A DNA stretch of 64,000 nt from Pseudoselenomonas ruminantium (GTDB lineage Bacteria; Bacillota; Negativicutes; Selenomonadales; Selenomonadaceae), in contig SVBZ01000005.1 in the NCBI GenBank assembly GCA_015058575.1, positions 62,001-126,000 of the forward strand, read 5' to 3'. Below are positions 1 through 9,140 of this stretch, one piece after another. Both the position numbers and the translations under genes were made by a program. Position 1 is the stretch's first letter; the number at the start of each line of letters is the position of its first letter. Under the pieces are notes generated by a model. That model saw only the letters and a program-made list of their open reading frames with translations, was not told the DNA's origin and made no database searches.

Positions 1-1
1 G

Positions 2-343
2 CTCAATGAGGCAGGCGAGTTGATGTTTGAGGGGCGGCGTGAGAATTGGATTAATAAGGGTGGTGTCAAACTGAATACCCTGCGGCTTGAGAACAAGCTG
101 CGAGCAGTGCCAGGTATACGGGCGGCGGTAGTGATGCCCATGGCGGATGCGCTGCGTGGCAGTACCGTGGCGGCCTTTGTCGTCAAAGAGGGCGACGTCA
201 GCGCTGCCAAGGTGCGCCAGGCGGTAAGGCAGGTGCTGCAGCCCGTAGAGATCCCGCGCCGGCTGTTGTTCCTGCCACGGCTGCCGCTCAACGATCGGGG
301 CAAGGTGGATCGAAGCGTGCTGGCCAAGCTGGTGGATGAATAG
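2..343 (+). CDS. AMP-forming acyl-CoA synthetase, C-terminal part (5' end outside window)
   Basis: This reading frame is open from the window edge, so only the C-terminal lid domain of an ANL-superfamily adenylating enzyme is present. It shows the linker-type motif GRRENWINKGGVKLN and, near the end, NDRGKVDR, whose lysine aligns with the catalytic lysine of acyl/aryl-CoA ligases. The family activates a carboxylic acid with ATP and transfers it to CoA or a carrier thiol. The substrate pocket lies in the missing N-terminal domain, so the substrate cannot be told. A strong palindromic hairpin follows the stop codon. Confidence 0.8.
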   Translation, partial: LNEAGELMFEGRRENWINKGGVKLNTLRLENKLRAVPGIRAAVVMPMADALRGSTVAAFVVKEGDVSAAKVRQAVRQVLQPVEIPRRLLFLPRLPLNDRGKVDRSVLAKLVDE

Positions 344-359
344 AAAACGTGCTATGATA

Positions 360-399
360 TAAGAGTGCTCGGCAATTGCTGAGCACTCTTAGTATTTTA
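360..399 (+). terminator. palindromic intrinsic terminator after acyl-CoA synthetase
   Basis: A 16-base arm at 360-375 pairs with 376-391 with a single G-T wobble, closing to a very tight loop. It is followed by a weak T stretch (TATTTT). It lies between the synthetase stop and nudC. Confidence 0.6.
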
Positions 400-447
400 G
401 CTGTCTGTATTTGGTTGGATAAGATTCAGGGAAGGTGCGTGCGTATT

Positions 448-1284
448 ATGATTCATGAGATGTTTTCCCATCGGCTTTGCAATGGTTTCCTGCCGGAGAT
501 TGAGCCGCAGGCGACGGATATCATCATCTGTGTGAGCAGGAATGCCATCATGGTGGGGGGCGAACCGGAGGCGGCGGAGTTCCCTAGGGGCAGTCAGCTG
601 CCGTCAGATGGCACGTATCTGTACTTGTTTTCCGTTGATGGCCAGAATGTGTTCTGGTCGCAGCAGGAGGACAGAGAGCTGCTGCCGGGGTTTGCCTATA
701 AGACGCTCAAGGAAATCCGCTGGGAGCTCAAGGGGCCGGCGCATTATATGTACCTGGCCTATACGGCATGGCATCTCATCTCCTGGTATCGCGACAATCG
801 TTTCTGTGGCCGCTGCGGTCACAGCACGCATCCGGCAGCAGAGGAGCGGGCGCTGGTCTGTGACAGCTGTGGACATGTGATCTATCCGCGGCTCATCCCG
901 GCTGTGGTCGTCGGTATCATAAATGGCGATGAGATCTTGATGACGAAATATGCCAATCGCGATGTGCCATTCTATGCCTTGGTGGCAGGCTTCACGGAAA
1001 TCGGCGAGACGCTTGAAGAATGCGTGGCCCGTGAAGTCATGGAAGAAACGGGGCTCAAGGTCAAGAATATCCGCTACTACAAATCGCAGCCTTGGGGCAG
1101 TGTGCAGGATCTGATCGTGGGCTTTTTCTGCGACCTGGATGGCGATCCGGCCATTCATATGGATCGGAGCGAGCTCAAGGAAGCCGTATGGGTGCAGCGT
1201 GCAGATATCCAAGGCCAGCCCGATGATTGGAGCCTGACCCATCATATGATGATGACCTTCAAGGCAGGCAAAGAGCCGGCTTGA
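448..1284 (+). CDS. nudC: NAD(+) diphosphatase NudC (Nudix hydrolase)
   Basis: Predicted 278-residue NudC. The family cleaves NAD(H) into NMN(H) and AMP, and in some bacteria removes NAD caps from RNA. Visible: a four-cysteine zinc ribbon (about Cys120, 123, 138, 141), a complete Nudix box from about residue 181 (GFTEIGETLEE, then REVMEETGL), and the NudC-specific SQPWGS motif about ten residues after the box (from Ser213). The length is normal. ATG 448 is preferred over an upstream in-frame start at 376 because homology to the family begins near it and GGAAGGTG lies about 11 bases upstream. It probably stands as a single gene between two hairpins. Confidence 0.93.
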   Translation: MIHEMFSHRLCNGFLPEIEPQATDIIICVSRNAIMVGGEPEAAEFPRGSQLPSDGTYLYLFSVDGQNVFWSQQEDRELLPGFAYKTLKEIRWELKGPAHYMYLAYTAWHLISWYRDNRFCGRCGHSTHPAAEERALVCDSCGHVIYPRLIPAVVVGIINGDEILMTKYANRDVPFYALVAGFTEIGETLEECVAREVMEETGLKVKNIRYYKSQPWGSVQDLIVGFFCDLDGDPAIHMDRSELKEAVWVQRADIQGQPDDWSLTHHMMMTFKAGKEPA

Positions 1285-1307
1285 GGCTCGTCTGAGCAGC
1301 CGGCTCT
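1272..1307. terminator. hairpin between convergent nudC and SprA-like gene
   Basis: A perfect 10-bp stem pairs 1272-1281 with 1298-1307 and overlaps the nudC stop codon. No good T-run is present on either side, so this is a probable shared bidirectional terminator rather than a clear one. Confidence 0.5.
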
Positions 1308-1310
1308 ATC

Positions 1311-1790
1311 TTATCCGGCGTCAATATCCACATTGGCGCCGAGGTATTTGCTGCGGTCGGAAGATTTCAGGTCCTTCTGATAGGGATTGTCTTCATTATA
1401 GTAGCGGATCTGGGTGTTGGTTTCGCCACCCGAGATATAGGTGCGGCCACATTCGGGGCAGACGGAAGTTTTCAGCCGGACGCTGGCGCGGACGACTTCG
1501 CCGTTGCCCGTATCGGCTTTCTGATAGGCGTTGGCGACATGTTCCTGCTCGTGGCTCATGACCACGGAAGCTGCATTGTCGGGATCGATATGGCCTGCCG
1601 CCTTGAAGGAGACCATTTCGTTTGAACCGTCTTGATATTTACGGCGCTTGCAGGTCTCGCACTCGGCGGGATTGGATTTTTGTCCGCTGATCTTATCGGT
1701 TTGGTTGTAGCCATTGTAGTTGCCGTAGCTGCTGTAGCTGCTGTCGTAGGGCGAGCCATAGCTGCTGGCGGGGATGCCCATAGTTGTCAT
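1311..1790 (-). CDS. SprA-related putative metalloprotease-like protein
   Basis: Predicted protein of about 159 residues. The N-terminus is rich in Gly, Ser and Tyr. Next comes CETCKRRKYQDGSNE, a motif I recognise from the SprA-related family (PF12118-type), then SHEQEHVANAY, which contains an HExxH zinc-protease signature, and a second pair CPECG. It is likely a small zinc-binding protein with a metallopeptidase-like core; the substrate is unknown. GTG at 1799 is also in frame but sits only two bases from AGGAAGG, so the ATG ending at 1790 is preferred. A TATAAT-like -10 lies upstream on the minus strand at 1830-1835. Confidence 0.75.
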   Translation of the reverse strand: MTTMGIPASSYGSPYDSSYSSYGNYNGYNQTDKISGQKSNPAECETCKRRKYQDGSNEMVSFKAAGHIDPDNAASVVMSHEQEHVANAYQKADTGNGEVVRASVRLKTSVCPECGRTYISGGETNTQIRYYNEDNPYQKDLKSSDRSKYLGANVDIDAG

Positions 1791-1884
1791 CTTGCCCACA
1801 TCCTTCCTGGTGGTAAAATACTCCTATATATTATATCGGAACAAACTGCTGAAAGATTAAGTGGAACTATTGATTTTGGGCAGG

Positions 1885-1916
1885 AAAAAGCCCCGCGTCT
1901 GCATGGACGCGGGGCT
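1885..1916 (-). terminator. intrinsic terminator of the FAD oxidoreductase gene
   Basis: A perfect 11-bp GC-rich stem pairs 1889-1899 with 1906-1916 around a 6-base loop. Read on the minus strand it is followed by a T-run, the complement of AAAAA at 1885-1889. Confidence 0.88.
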
Positions 1917-1932
1917 GGTATTTTTGATGAGG

Positions 1933-3315
1933 TTATTTTTTCAGGCGGTCAAGGATGCGGCGTGCGACGTATACACCGCTGGCACCGGCCTGGGAGAGGC
2001 CGCGGGTCACGCCAGCGCCATCGCCGATGGCGAAGACGTTCTTAAGTTTCGTCTCGAGTTCCTTGGACAGGACAACACGGGAGCTGTAGAATTTGACTTC
2101 GACACCATAGAGCAGCGTATCATCGTTCGTCATACCTGGGGCGATGTTGTTGAGCGCCTGGATCATCTCGATGATGTTGTCGAGATGGCGCTTGGGCAGG
2201 ACGAGGGAAAGGTCGCCCGGCGTTGCCTGGAGCGTCGGCTTCGTGAAGCTCTTGGTCATGCGGTGGGCATTCGTGCGGCGGCCTTTCATGAGGTCGCCGA
2301 AGCGCTGGACGATGATGCCGCCGCCGAGCATGTTCGAGAACGAAGCGATGCGCTTGCCGTACTGATGCGGGGACTTGAACGGCTCCGTGAAGCGGTTGCT
2401 GACGAGCAGCGCAAAGTTTGTATTGTTGCTCTGGAGGCTGGGGTCACTGTAGGAGTGGCCGTTGACTGTCACGATGCCATCGGTGTTTTCCATGACGACG
2501 TGACCGTGCGGGTTCATGCAGAAGGTGCGGACCTGATCGCCGTAGCGTTTCGTGCGGTAGACCAGCTTGGCCTCATAGACCTGGCTCGTGATGTGGTTCC
2601 AGACTTCATCGGGGACTTCGACGCGCACGCCGACATCGACGCGGTTGTTTTCCTGCTCAAGGCCAAGTGATTCGCATTCGTTGGAGAACCACTCAGCACC
2701 AGCGCGGCCCGGGGCGACAATCAGGTACTCGGCTTCAACTGTCTCGCCATCGGAAAGTTCCAGGCTGTTGTTTCCTGCACCATCCGAGTGGATGTGGGCG
2801 ACCGGGCATTCGAAGCGGAATTCTACTTTGTCTTTGAGGTATTCGTACGTTGCTTTGAGCATGTTGAGGTTGTTCTCGGTGCCGAGATGGCGGACACTGG
2901 CCGACAGCAGATGGAGGTCATGCTGCAGGGCAAGCTGGCCGATGTTGGAGTTCTCAGTCGAGAATACTTCAGCGGGCGCCCCATGCTTCATGTTGATTTT
3001 GTCGACGTAGTTGATGAGATCCATGACTTCGTCATCGGCCAGATACTCGTTGAGCCAGCCGCCAAACTGTGTCGTGAAATTATACTTGCCATCAGAGAAA
3101 GCACCTGCACCGCCGAAGCCGCGCATGATGCTGCATGGTTTGCAGCCGATGCAGCTTTTTACCTTGCCGGCAGAGATCGGGCAGACACGCGTATAGATGT
3201 CTTTGCCACTCTCAAGCAGCAGGATGCGGAGCTCCGGGCTTTTTTCGGCGAGTTCGTAAGCGGCAAAGACACCAGCCGGGCCGCCGCCAACAATCGCTAC
3301 ATCATACTTTTTCAT
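1933..3315 (-). CDS. FAD-dependent oxidoreductase (COG2509-type)
   Basis: A 460-residue flavoprotein. It opens with the dinucleotide-binding motif VAIVGGGPAGVFAAYEL (Gly10-Gly15) and ends with the second FAD motif FAIGDGAGVTRGLSQAG. The segment CIGCKPCSIMRGFGGAG followed by FSDGKYNF is typical of the uncharacterised FAD-dependent dehydrogenases of COG2509, related to HI0933/AvnA-type flavoproteins. The substrate is unknown. A consensus-like promoter lies upstream on the minus strand and a strong terminator follows, so it is probably monocistronic. Confidence 0.85.
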   Translation of the reverse strand: MKKYDVAIVGGGPAGVFAAYELAEKSPELRILLLESGKDIYTRVCPISAGKVKSCIGCKPCSIMRGFGGAGAFSDGKYNFTTQFGGWLNEYLADDEVMDLINYVDKINMKHGAPAEVFSTENSNIGQLALQHDLHLLSASVRHLGTENNLNMLKATYEYLKDKVEFRFECPVAHIHSDGAGNNSLELSDGETVEAEYLIVAPGRAGAEWFSNECESLGLEQENNRVDVGVRVEVPDEVWNHITSQVYEAKLVYRTKRYGDQVRTFCMNPHGHVVMENTDGIVTVNGHSYSDPSLQSNNTNFALLVSNRFTEPFKSPHQYGKRIASFSNMLGGGIIVQRFGDLMKGRRTNAHRMTKSFTKPTLQATPGDLSLVLPKRHLDNIIEMIQALNNIAPGMTNDDTLLYGVEVKFYSSRVVLSKELETKLKNVFAIGDGAGVTRGLSQAGASGVYVARRILDRLKK

Positions 3316-3439
3316 GATAATTCCCTCCTAATACACCGGGCGCGGATTTTTATCCGGGCGCACGAAAAGAGCGCAGATTTTTGCTGTTCCTGTAGTGAGC
3401 AATCTGCGTATCGAATCGACTTTTTCCAAAACCTTAGCT

Positions 3440-3468
3440 ATTATACGGGATGCTTTTACAGAATGCAA
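3440..3468 (-). promoter_or_regulatory. sigma-A-type promoter of the FAD oxidoreductase gene
   Basis: Read on the minus strand: TTGCAT (3463-3468), a 17-base spacer, then TATAAT (3440-3445). Five of six and six of six bases match consensus. It faces away from the putP promoter. Confidence 0.8.
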
Positions 3469-3540
3469 GACTTTTTTCCGTAAAAAAAATTAAGGGTGTA
3501 CACTATAACAGAAAAATCATAGCTCATATATAAATTATAG

Positions 3541-3570
3541 TTGCATAAATGCTGTGGTTACAGGTATAAT
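3541..3570 (+). promoter_or_regulatory. sigma-A-type promoter of putP
   Basis: TTGCAT (3541-3546), an 18-base spacer, and TATAAT (3565-3570). This lies in the 301-base divergent intergenic region 3316-3616, which otherwise shows only AT-rich sequence. Confidence 0.8.
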
Positions 3571-3616
3571 GTATAGCATATTGTAAACCGCAACATATTC
3601 GTAAGGAGGAGACGCG

Positions 3617-5095
3617 TTGGTACACAATTTGGCAATCGTTAATACATTTATCCTATATATAGGAATCATGATGGCAATCGGTGTCTACTATTATCGCCGT
3701 ACACGTAACATGAGCGACTATTTTCTCGGCAATCGGAAACTCGGAGCCTGGGTGACTTCGATGAGTGCTGAGGCCTCGGATATGAGCGGCTGGATGCTTA
3801 TGGGCGTGCCGGGCTTTGCTTATCTGGCCGGACTCAATGCGGGGTGGATCGCGGTCGGCATCGCTCTTGGTACTTGGGCCAATTGGCAGTTCATCGCCGC
3901 ACGGCTGCGCAAGTATACGGAGCTGGCCAACAATTCGCTGACGCTGCCGGAGTTCTTCGAGAACCGTTTCGAGGATAGGAGTGGTCTTTTGCGCATTGTG
4001 CCGGCTGTATTCATCCTGATTTTCTTCATTATCTATACGTCATCGGGGTTCGTTTCGGCAGGCCGCCTGTTTGAGACGGTATTTGGCATTCCGTATCATT
4101 ATGCGATTTTCATCGGTGCCGGTTCGGTGGTTTTCTACACGTTGGTCGGCGGCTTTTTAGCTGTTTCACGTACGGATTTCATCCAGGGTATCATGATGTT
4201 CTTTGCCATTCTTGTCGTGCCAATCACGGCGGCTATGGAGACGGGCGGCTTTGCGGCAACGCTGTCGGCTATTGACTCGGTGCAGCATTCGATGCTTGAG
4301 CCGCTTACGAAGCCGGATGGTTCGACGCTCGGGGCAATTGAGATGATTTCACTGCTCGCCTGGGGCATCGGTTATTTTGGCCAGCCACATATCCTTGTGC
4401 GCTTCATGGCGATTTCGAGTTCGAAAGAAATCAAGCAGGCCACGCGCATTGCGATGACATGGGTAGTCGTATCGCTGGCAGCAGCTGTTGCCGTTGGTAT
4501 GGTCGGCCGCGTGTTCCTCACGACGCCGCTTGAAGGTACGGAGTCAGAGACGGTATTCCTCGTGATGACGAACACGATGTTCCCGCCGGTCGTGGCCGGA
4601 CTCATCCTCTCGGCCGTGCTCGCGGCCATCATGAGTACAGCGTCGTCGCAGCTTTTGGTCGCTGCGTCGGCTTTTGCACAGGATTTCTACCGCACGTTGC
4701 TGCGCAAAGATGCCGAGCAGAAGGAACTCGTCTGGATCAGCCGTGCTTCGGTGCTCGTCATCGCTTCGCTGGCTATCTTCCTCGGCCTTAATCCGAATAA
4801 TTTCATCCTCGATATGGTTGCCTATGCCTGGGCCGGTTTTGGTGCGGCTTTTGGGCCGGCATTGCTCATGAGCCTGTTCTGGCGCCGGACGACGCGCAAT
4901 GGCGTGCTGGCAGGCATCATCACTGGTGGTGTGACTGTGCTGGTCTGGAAGCAGTTTGCCTTCTGGGGGCTCTATGAGATCGTTCCTGGTTTTTTGCTGG
5001 CGCTTTCTGCGATTTATATTGTCAGCAGGCTGGATGACAAGCCGGCAGAAAGTATTACGGCAACCTTTGATTCTGTAGGCCGAAGTGAGATATAA
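3617..5095 (+). CDS. putP: sodium/proline symporter PutP
   Basis: A 492-residue solute:sodium symporter (SSS family) with about 12-13 hydrophobic segments. The family couples inward Na+ flow to proline uptake across the inner membrane. Recognisable stretches include SAEASDMSGWMLMGVPG, near the substrate and sodium site, and FLAVSRTDFIQGIMMFF. The start is TTG 3617, six bases after a full AAGGAGGA ribosome binding site; the window shows no competing ATG. The glyoxalase-family gene follows after 23 bases with no terminator between, so the two may be co-transcribed. Proline specificity is inferred from overall resemblance. Confidence 0.9.
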   Translation: MVHNLAIVNTFILYIGIMMAIGVYYYRRTRNMSDYFLGNRKLGAWVTSMSAEASDMSGWMLMGVPGFAYLAGLNAGWIAVGIALGTWANWQFIAARLRKYTELANNSLTLPEFFENRFEDRSGLLRIVPAVFILIFFIIYTSSGFVSAGRLFETVFGIPYHYAIFIGAGSVVFYTLVGGFLAVSRTDFIQGIMMFFAILVVPITAAMETGGFAATLSAIDSVQHSMLEPLTKPDGSTLGAIEMISLLAWGIGYFGQPHILVRFMAISSSKEIKQATRIAMTWVVVSLAAAVAVGMVGRVFLTTPLEGTESETVFLVMTNTMFPPVVAGLILSAVLAAIMSTASSQLLVAASAFAQDFYRTLLRKDAEQKELVWISRASVLVIASLAIFLGLNPNNFILDMVAYAWAGFGAAFGPALLMSLFWRRTTRNGVLAGIITGGVTVLVWKQFAFWGLYEIVPGFLLALSAIYIVSRLDDKPAESITATFDSVGRSEI

Positions 5096-5118
5096 TAAGG
5101 CTATAGGGAGGTGCAGTC

Positions 5119-5484
5119 ATGAATTTTAAATTTGCACATAACAATTTCAATGTTCTCGATTTGGAGAAGAGCTTGAAGTTCTATCATGAGGCGCTCGATT
5201 TTACTGAGGCACATCGTCTGGAGACGCCGGATTTTACGCTCGTGTATCTGTCTGATGGCGGCCGTACGCCGCACGAGCTTGAGCTGACCTGGCTCAAGGG
5301 CCGCAAGGAGCCATATAATCTCGGCGAAAATGAATTCCATCTGGCATTGACGGTGGATGATTTTGCGGCGGCGCATGCTCGCCATAAGGAAATGGGCTGC
5401 ATTTGCTATGAGAATACTGCTATGGGCATCTATTTCATCAGCGATCCCGATGGCTACTGGATTGAGATCCTGCCCGAAAAATAA
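5119..5484 (+). CDS. gloA: VOC/glyoxalase I family protein (lactoylglutathione lyase-like)
   Basis: A 121-residue vicinal-oxygen-chelate protein with two beta-alpha-beta-beta-beta halves. Candidate metal ligands sit where glyoxalase I has them: His near the N-terminus (AHNNFNVLD), Glu in HELELTW, His in NEFHLALTV, and Glu in YWIEILPEK. The family isomerises the hemithioacetal of methylglyoxal and a thiol. Anaerobic Bacillota often lack glutathione, so another thiol or substrate is possible. It lies behind putP and is followed by an intrinsic terminator. Confidence 0.82.
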   Translation: MNFKFAHNNFNVLDLEKSLKFYHEALDFTEAHRLETPDFTLVYLSDGGRTPHELELTWLKGRKEPYNLGENEFHLALTVDDFAAAHARHKEMGCICYENTAMGIYFISDPDGYWIEILPEK

Positions 5485-5498
5485 GGCCATGCCGGGCA

Positions 5499-5534
5499 AA
5501 TGGCATCGGTGGAATGCATCGATGTCATTTTTTT
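5499..5534 (+). terminator. intrinsic terminator after the glyoxalase-family gene
   Basis: A 10-bp stem (5499-5508 with 5520-5529, one G-T wobble) around an 11-base loop, followed by seven T residues. Confidence 0.75.
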
Positions 5535-5652
5535 ATTATTTTTCAAACAGATAGCAGGGATTTTAATGTGGTGTAGCGAAAATTTAGGTATTGAGAACTA
5601 TATGATTAGGAAAAGGGTACTATCAAGAATAAAGAGAAGCAGGTGAGCATTT

Positions 5653-6516
5653 GTGGAGAAAGACAAAGTAATGATCGTCGATGATTCTAAGATCAGCTGC
5701 GCAATGCTGGCGGGAAGCCTCAAGAAGACGAACTTTGAGGTATGTGCGACGGCTAAAAACGCTGCCGAAGCGGTTCAGTTCTATGCTGAACGCAAGCCGG
5801 CTGTAGTGACCATGGATATGAATCTTCCGGATGCAGATGGTATTGAGTGCAGCCGTCGGATTCGGGCAATCGATCCTGATGCTAAGATTGTCATGATCAG
5901 TGCGATGAAGGACGCCAGCCTTGTGGCCAAGGGGCGCGAAGCCGGTATCAGTGCCTTTTTGCAGAAGCCAATCAATACCAATGACCTCATCGATACGCTG
6001 ATGATCCTTTGCCAGAGCAAGGTCGGCAAGGTGGCTGTGCTGCGTGAATCGTATGCCAAGCCGTTTGCGCGGGCTCTGCAGCAGGGCTTGTTCAGCTTGA
6101 TCGGTGTGCATAGCGAGGTCGAGGTCGAGCTCGACGAGCGTCATTTCCTCGATGTCAGCGGCATTGCTGTCATCATTGGCCTGACGGGGTATCCGGTGGG
6201 GCGTGCCATTGTATCGATGGAAGCGGAAACGATGCGAAAATTTTCCATGATCATGATGGACAAAGAGAATATCGAGGATGTGACCGAAGAAGAGGCCAGC
6301 GAGTCGGTGGAGGAGTCGGCCAACATCATAGTAGGCCGTGGCGTATCGAATATCAATGATGTGTTCAAGGATAAGGAAATGCGCATCACGCCGCCGGGAA
6401 CGATCTGTGGCAGCAATATCCGCATTGCCAGTCCGAAATTAACGACGTTCTGCATCGTTGCCAAGACAAGGATCGGTGATATCAGCATGAATGTAGGATT
6501 TGCGGAAGGAGATTGA
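5653..6516 (+). CDS. response regulator receiver fused to a CheX-like domain
   Basis: A 287-residue two-domain protein. Residues 1-120 form a CheY-like receiver with the acidic pair Asp10/Asp11, phospho-acceptor Asp55 (VVTMDMNLPDADG), a Ser in MISAMKD and the conserved Lys in FLQKPI. Residues from about 130 resemble CheX: VSGIAVIIGLTGYPVGRAIV and then EESANIIVG, which carries the E-x-x-N pattern of CheX/CheC CheY-P phosphatases. It could be a self-limiting regulator or a phosphate sink for the chemotaxis pathway. GTG 5653 follows AGGTG. A free CheX gene starts 5 bases after its stop, so the two are probably translated from one message. Confidence 0.82.
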   Translation: MEKDKVMIVDDSKISCAMLAGSLKKTNFEVCATAKNAAEAVQFYAERKPAVVTMDMNLPDADGIECSRRIRAIDPDAKIVMISAMKDASLVAKGREAGISAFLQKPINTNDLIDTLMILCQSKVGKVAVLRESYAKPFARALQQGLFSLIGVHSEVEVELDERHFLDVSGIAVIIGLTGYPVGRAIVSMEAETMRKFSMIMMDKENIEDVTEEEASESVEESANIIVGRGVSNINDVFKDKEMRITPPGTICGSNIRIASPKLTTFCIVAKTRIGDISMNVGFAEGD

Positions 6517-6520
6517 TGAG

Positions 6521-6985
6521 ATGGATGCAAAGTTAGTTAATCCGTTTGTCGATGCATTCACGACAGTCATGCCGCAAATGGGGTTCCCTGAGCCGAAGCG
6601 CGTCAAGATGGGCGTGCAGAATACGAATGCCGTAGGCTTAGGGGTGTCGGTCATTGTTGGCTTTACCAAGCAGATTCGCGGCAATGTTGTCTATAATATG
6701 TCAGAAGATACGGCAAAGTTCATCGCGTCCACGATGATGATGGGCATGCCTGTGGCAGAGTTTGATGCGATGGCCCAGAGTGCCATCTCGGAAATGAGCA
6801 ATATGCTCACAGCTAACGCGGCTACGAATCTGACGGGAATGGGCTTTGAAGTGGATATCTCTACGCCGTCGCTTTCGATCGGTAAGGATTTCCAGGTTAA
6901 AATCAGTGACGGACAGTATCTGACTGTCGAGATGGAATTGGCTGGTCATATGGTTGAACTTGACATTGCCGTAGAGCAGCAGTAA
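6521..6985 (+). CDS. cheX: chemotaxis protein CheX (CheY-P phosphatase)
   Basis: A 154-residue CheX-family protein. SEMSNMLTANAATNL carries the E-x-x-N phosphatase signature. Members hydrolyse phospho-CheY and so help adaptation and signal termination at the flagellar switch. ATG 6521 is chosen over an in-frame TTG at 6500 because GGAAGGAG lies nine bases upstream and family homology begins at MDAKLVNPF. It is tightly coupled to the upstream receiver-CheX fusion and followed by a terminator. Confidence 0.88.
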   Translation: MDAKLVNPFVDAFTTVMPQMGFPEPKRVKMGVQNTNAVGLGVSVIVGFTKQIRGNVVYNMSEDTAKFIASTMMMGMPVAEFDAMAQSAISEMSNMLTANAATNLTGMGFEVDISTPSLSIGKDFQVKISDGQYLTVEMELAGHMVELDIAVEQQ

Positions 6986-7008
6986 TATTAGATATGGATT
7001 AGAAATGG

Positions 7009-7041
7009 GCATTGCATGAAGTGTTTCATGCAATGCTTTTT
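7009..7041 (+). terminator. intrinsic terminator after cheX
   Basis: A perfect 12-bp stem (7009-7020 with 7025-7036), loop GTGT, then TTTTT. It separates cheX from the receptor gene. Confidence 0.88.
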
Positions 7042-7110
7042 CTGACATTGACAGGTGTTGTAGGTATGGCCAGATAGGGAAATCTGGCGAGGGTATTTAG
7101 GAGGTTGAGT

Positions 7111-9117
7111 ATGAAGCTTAACAGTCTAAGGACAAAATTTCTGGCATGTTTTTTGCCGCTGTTCCTAGGTAGCTTTATTGTATTCTTTGCAATCAGCTAT
7201 TATATGTCGAGCCAGGCATTGTTTCGCAATGCCGATACGATTTCACAGGAAATCGGCAAGAGTACAGCGCTGGAAATTGAGAAGATGTTTCAGAAGAAGG
7301 AAATGCTGGTAAGCGAATTGGCGCATAATCACGGAATCATCTACGGAGATCGTGCGCAGCGCATGAAAATCCTGGCAGACAGCAAAGCAAGGAGCGAAGG
7401 GTTTGCCATGCTGGCCTATTCTGATGTGAATGGTCAGGCTTATAGCGAAACGGGCAAGGACATGGACCGTTCGTCGCGTGACTATATCAAAAAAGTTCGT
7501 GAGACGAAAAAACCGGTCATGACGGGGCCGTCTGTTTCGGGGTCTAGTGGCAAGCTGATAACGATCATCGCCTATCCGGTGCTCGATGGCAATGAGCTTA
7601 CGGGCATTGTCTATGGCACGATTGAGCTTGATGAGATTTCGGAAATCGCGGGCCGTATCAAGTATATGGAAACGGGCCGTGTATTCATCGCCGATCAGGA
7701 TGGCCTGGTCATTGCCTATGCGCAGCAGCCTGACGATGTCGGCAAGCTGGATCTATCCAAAGAGACTTCGAATAAGACAATCGACAAGGCACTGGTGGAT
7801 GGCTTTACGAATGCTGTCAGCCAGGATAAGCAGATTCCGGCTTCATACAGGACTTCTGCTGGTGTAGATTCGCAGGCGGTTATGACGCCAATCCATCTGG
7901 GCAATCGCAGCTGGGTGGCTGTGTCTGTAGCTCCGTTGTCGGAGATTCGTGCGGATGCGAATCGTCTGGTCACAGTTATGGGAATCGTTGGTTTTGTGAT
8001 GATTGTTGGCATTGCACTGCTGATCTGGTGGGTATCGGGCCGCATGGTAGCACCAGTCATTGCCCTGCGTACCGAGTGTGAAATCTTGAATGATGGCGAT
8101 TTGCGCCAGCGTCCGCTGTCGAATGATGGCAGTGATGAACTCGGTGATCTGGCCCGCGGTTTCCAGACCATGCGTCAGACGCTGCGCGATCTCATCAGCC
8201 ATATCCAGGCTAATGCCGAGAAAGTATCGGCTTCAGCGGAGGAGCTTACGGCGGCTTCGCATCAGTCGGCTGAAGGCTCCAATCAGATTGCAATGCAGAT
8301 CACGGATATCGCTGGCGGTATTGCCAGCCAGTCGGAATCGGCGCATTCGGCGGATGATGTGGCCAAGGATATCTCGGAGCGTACGGACAGTGTTGTGATG
8401 AATACTGATGCGCTGGCAGCCGTTACGCAGATGACCGTCGACAACGTAAACTCTGGCCGTGATGCTATCAACTCCGTTGTCGGAGCAATGAAACATATCA
8501 ACGACAGCACGACGACGGTCAAGACGTCGATCCAGGAACTTTCGAAGAGTTCCGATGAAATCAGTAAGATTGTCGAGATGATCTCGGGGATTGCCGAGCA
8601 GACGAATCTGTTGGCACTCAATGCTGCTATTGAGGCCGCTCGTGCTGGCGAGGCTGGCCGCGGCTTTGCCGTCGTGGCCGATGAGGTACGCAAGCTGGCT
8701 GAGGAGTCGGCATCGTCGACGCAGCAGATTGCCAACCTCGTGACGAAAATCCAGAGCGATATGAAGGAAGCCGTGGCGGCCAGCGAGCTCAGCTCGGAGA
8801 GTGTCATGAACAGCATGGATTCTGTCAAGAGTGCTGATGAAGTGTTTGAATCCATCAAGATATCGATTGATTCGCTGTCCATGGGCATTGCTGAGGTTGC
8901 GACGAATTTCCGCAGCATTGCCGAGGGGACGACTTCGATGCAGAAATCTGTGCAGGATATTGCTACGGTTAGCAATCAGAATGCTTCGCGGGCACAGTCC
9001 GTATCGGCAACGACAGAGGAGCAGTCGGCTTCGGCACAAGAGATTGCAGCAGCAACCCGCAGTCTGGCTGAGCAGGCGGAGAAACTGGCTGGTGAGGTAG
9101 CTAAGTTCCGTATCTGA
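7111..9117 (+). CDS. methyl-accepting chemotaxis protein
   Basis: A 668-residue transmembrane chemoreceptor. An N-terminal signal-anchor (about residues 10-32) precedes a periplasmic dCache-type sensor; a second membrane segment (about 287-308) leads into a HAMP domain and a long helical signalling domain. The hairpin tip, [20 protein letters not shown], lies near residues 496-515 and is nearly invariant in the family; it binds CheA and CheW. The ligand is unknown. ATG 7111 is chosen over TTG 7105 because TTAGGAGG ends six bases before it. A small hairpin at 7069-7088 sits just before the ribosome binding site. A strong terminator follows. Confidence 0.95.
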   Translation: MKLNSLRTKFLACFLPLFLGSFIVFFAISYYMSSQALFRNADTISQEIGKSTALEIEKMFQKKEMLVSELAHNHGIIYGDRAQRMKILADSKARSEGFAMLAYSDVNGQAYSETGKDMDRSSRDYIKKVRETKKPVMTGPSVSGSSGKLITIIAYPVLDGNELTGIVYGTIELDEISEIAGRIKYMETGRVFIADQDGLVIAYAQQPDDVGKLDLSKETSNKTIDKALVDGFTNAVSQDKQIPASYRTSAGVDSQAVMTPIHLGNRSWVAVSVAPLSEIRADANRLVTVMGIVGFVMIVGIALLIWWVSGRMVAPVIALRTECEILNDGDLRQRPLSNDGSDELGDLARGFQTMRQTLRDLISHIQANAEKVSASAEELTAASHQSAEGSNQIAMQITDIAGGIASQSESAHSADDVAKDISERTDSVVMNTDALAAVTQMTVDNVNSGRDAINSVVGAMKHINDSTTTVKTSIQELSKSSDEISKIVEMISGIAEQTNLLALNAAIEAARAGEAGRGFAVVADEVRKLAEESASSTQQIANLVTKIQSDMKEAVAASELSSESVMNSMDSVKSADEVFESIKISIDSLSMGIAEVATNFRSIAEGTTSMQKSVQDIATVSNQNASRAQSVSATTEEQSASAQEIAAATRSLAEQAEKLAGEVAKFRI

Positions 9118-9140
9118 CGGATGAAGATATTGAGGCCTGG

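Noticed and set aside
1861..2670. A plus-strand open frame across the FAD oxidoreductase gene
   Set aside because: It is antisense to a clear flavoprotein with a real ribosome binding site, promoter and terminator. No family motif is seen in it.
5581..5640. A sigma-A promoter before the receiver-CheX fusion (TTGAGA with TACTAT)
   Set aside because: The spacer is 21 bases, too long for a sound call.
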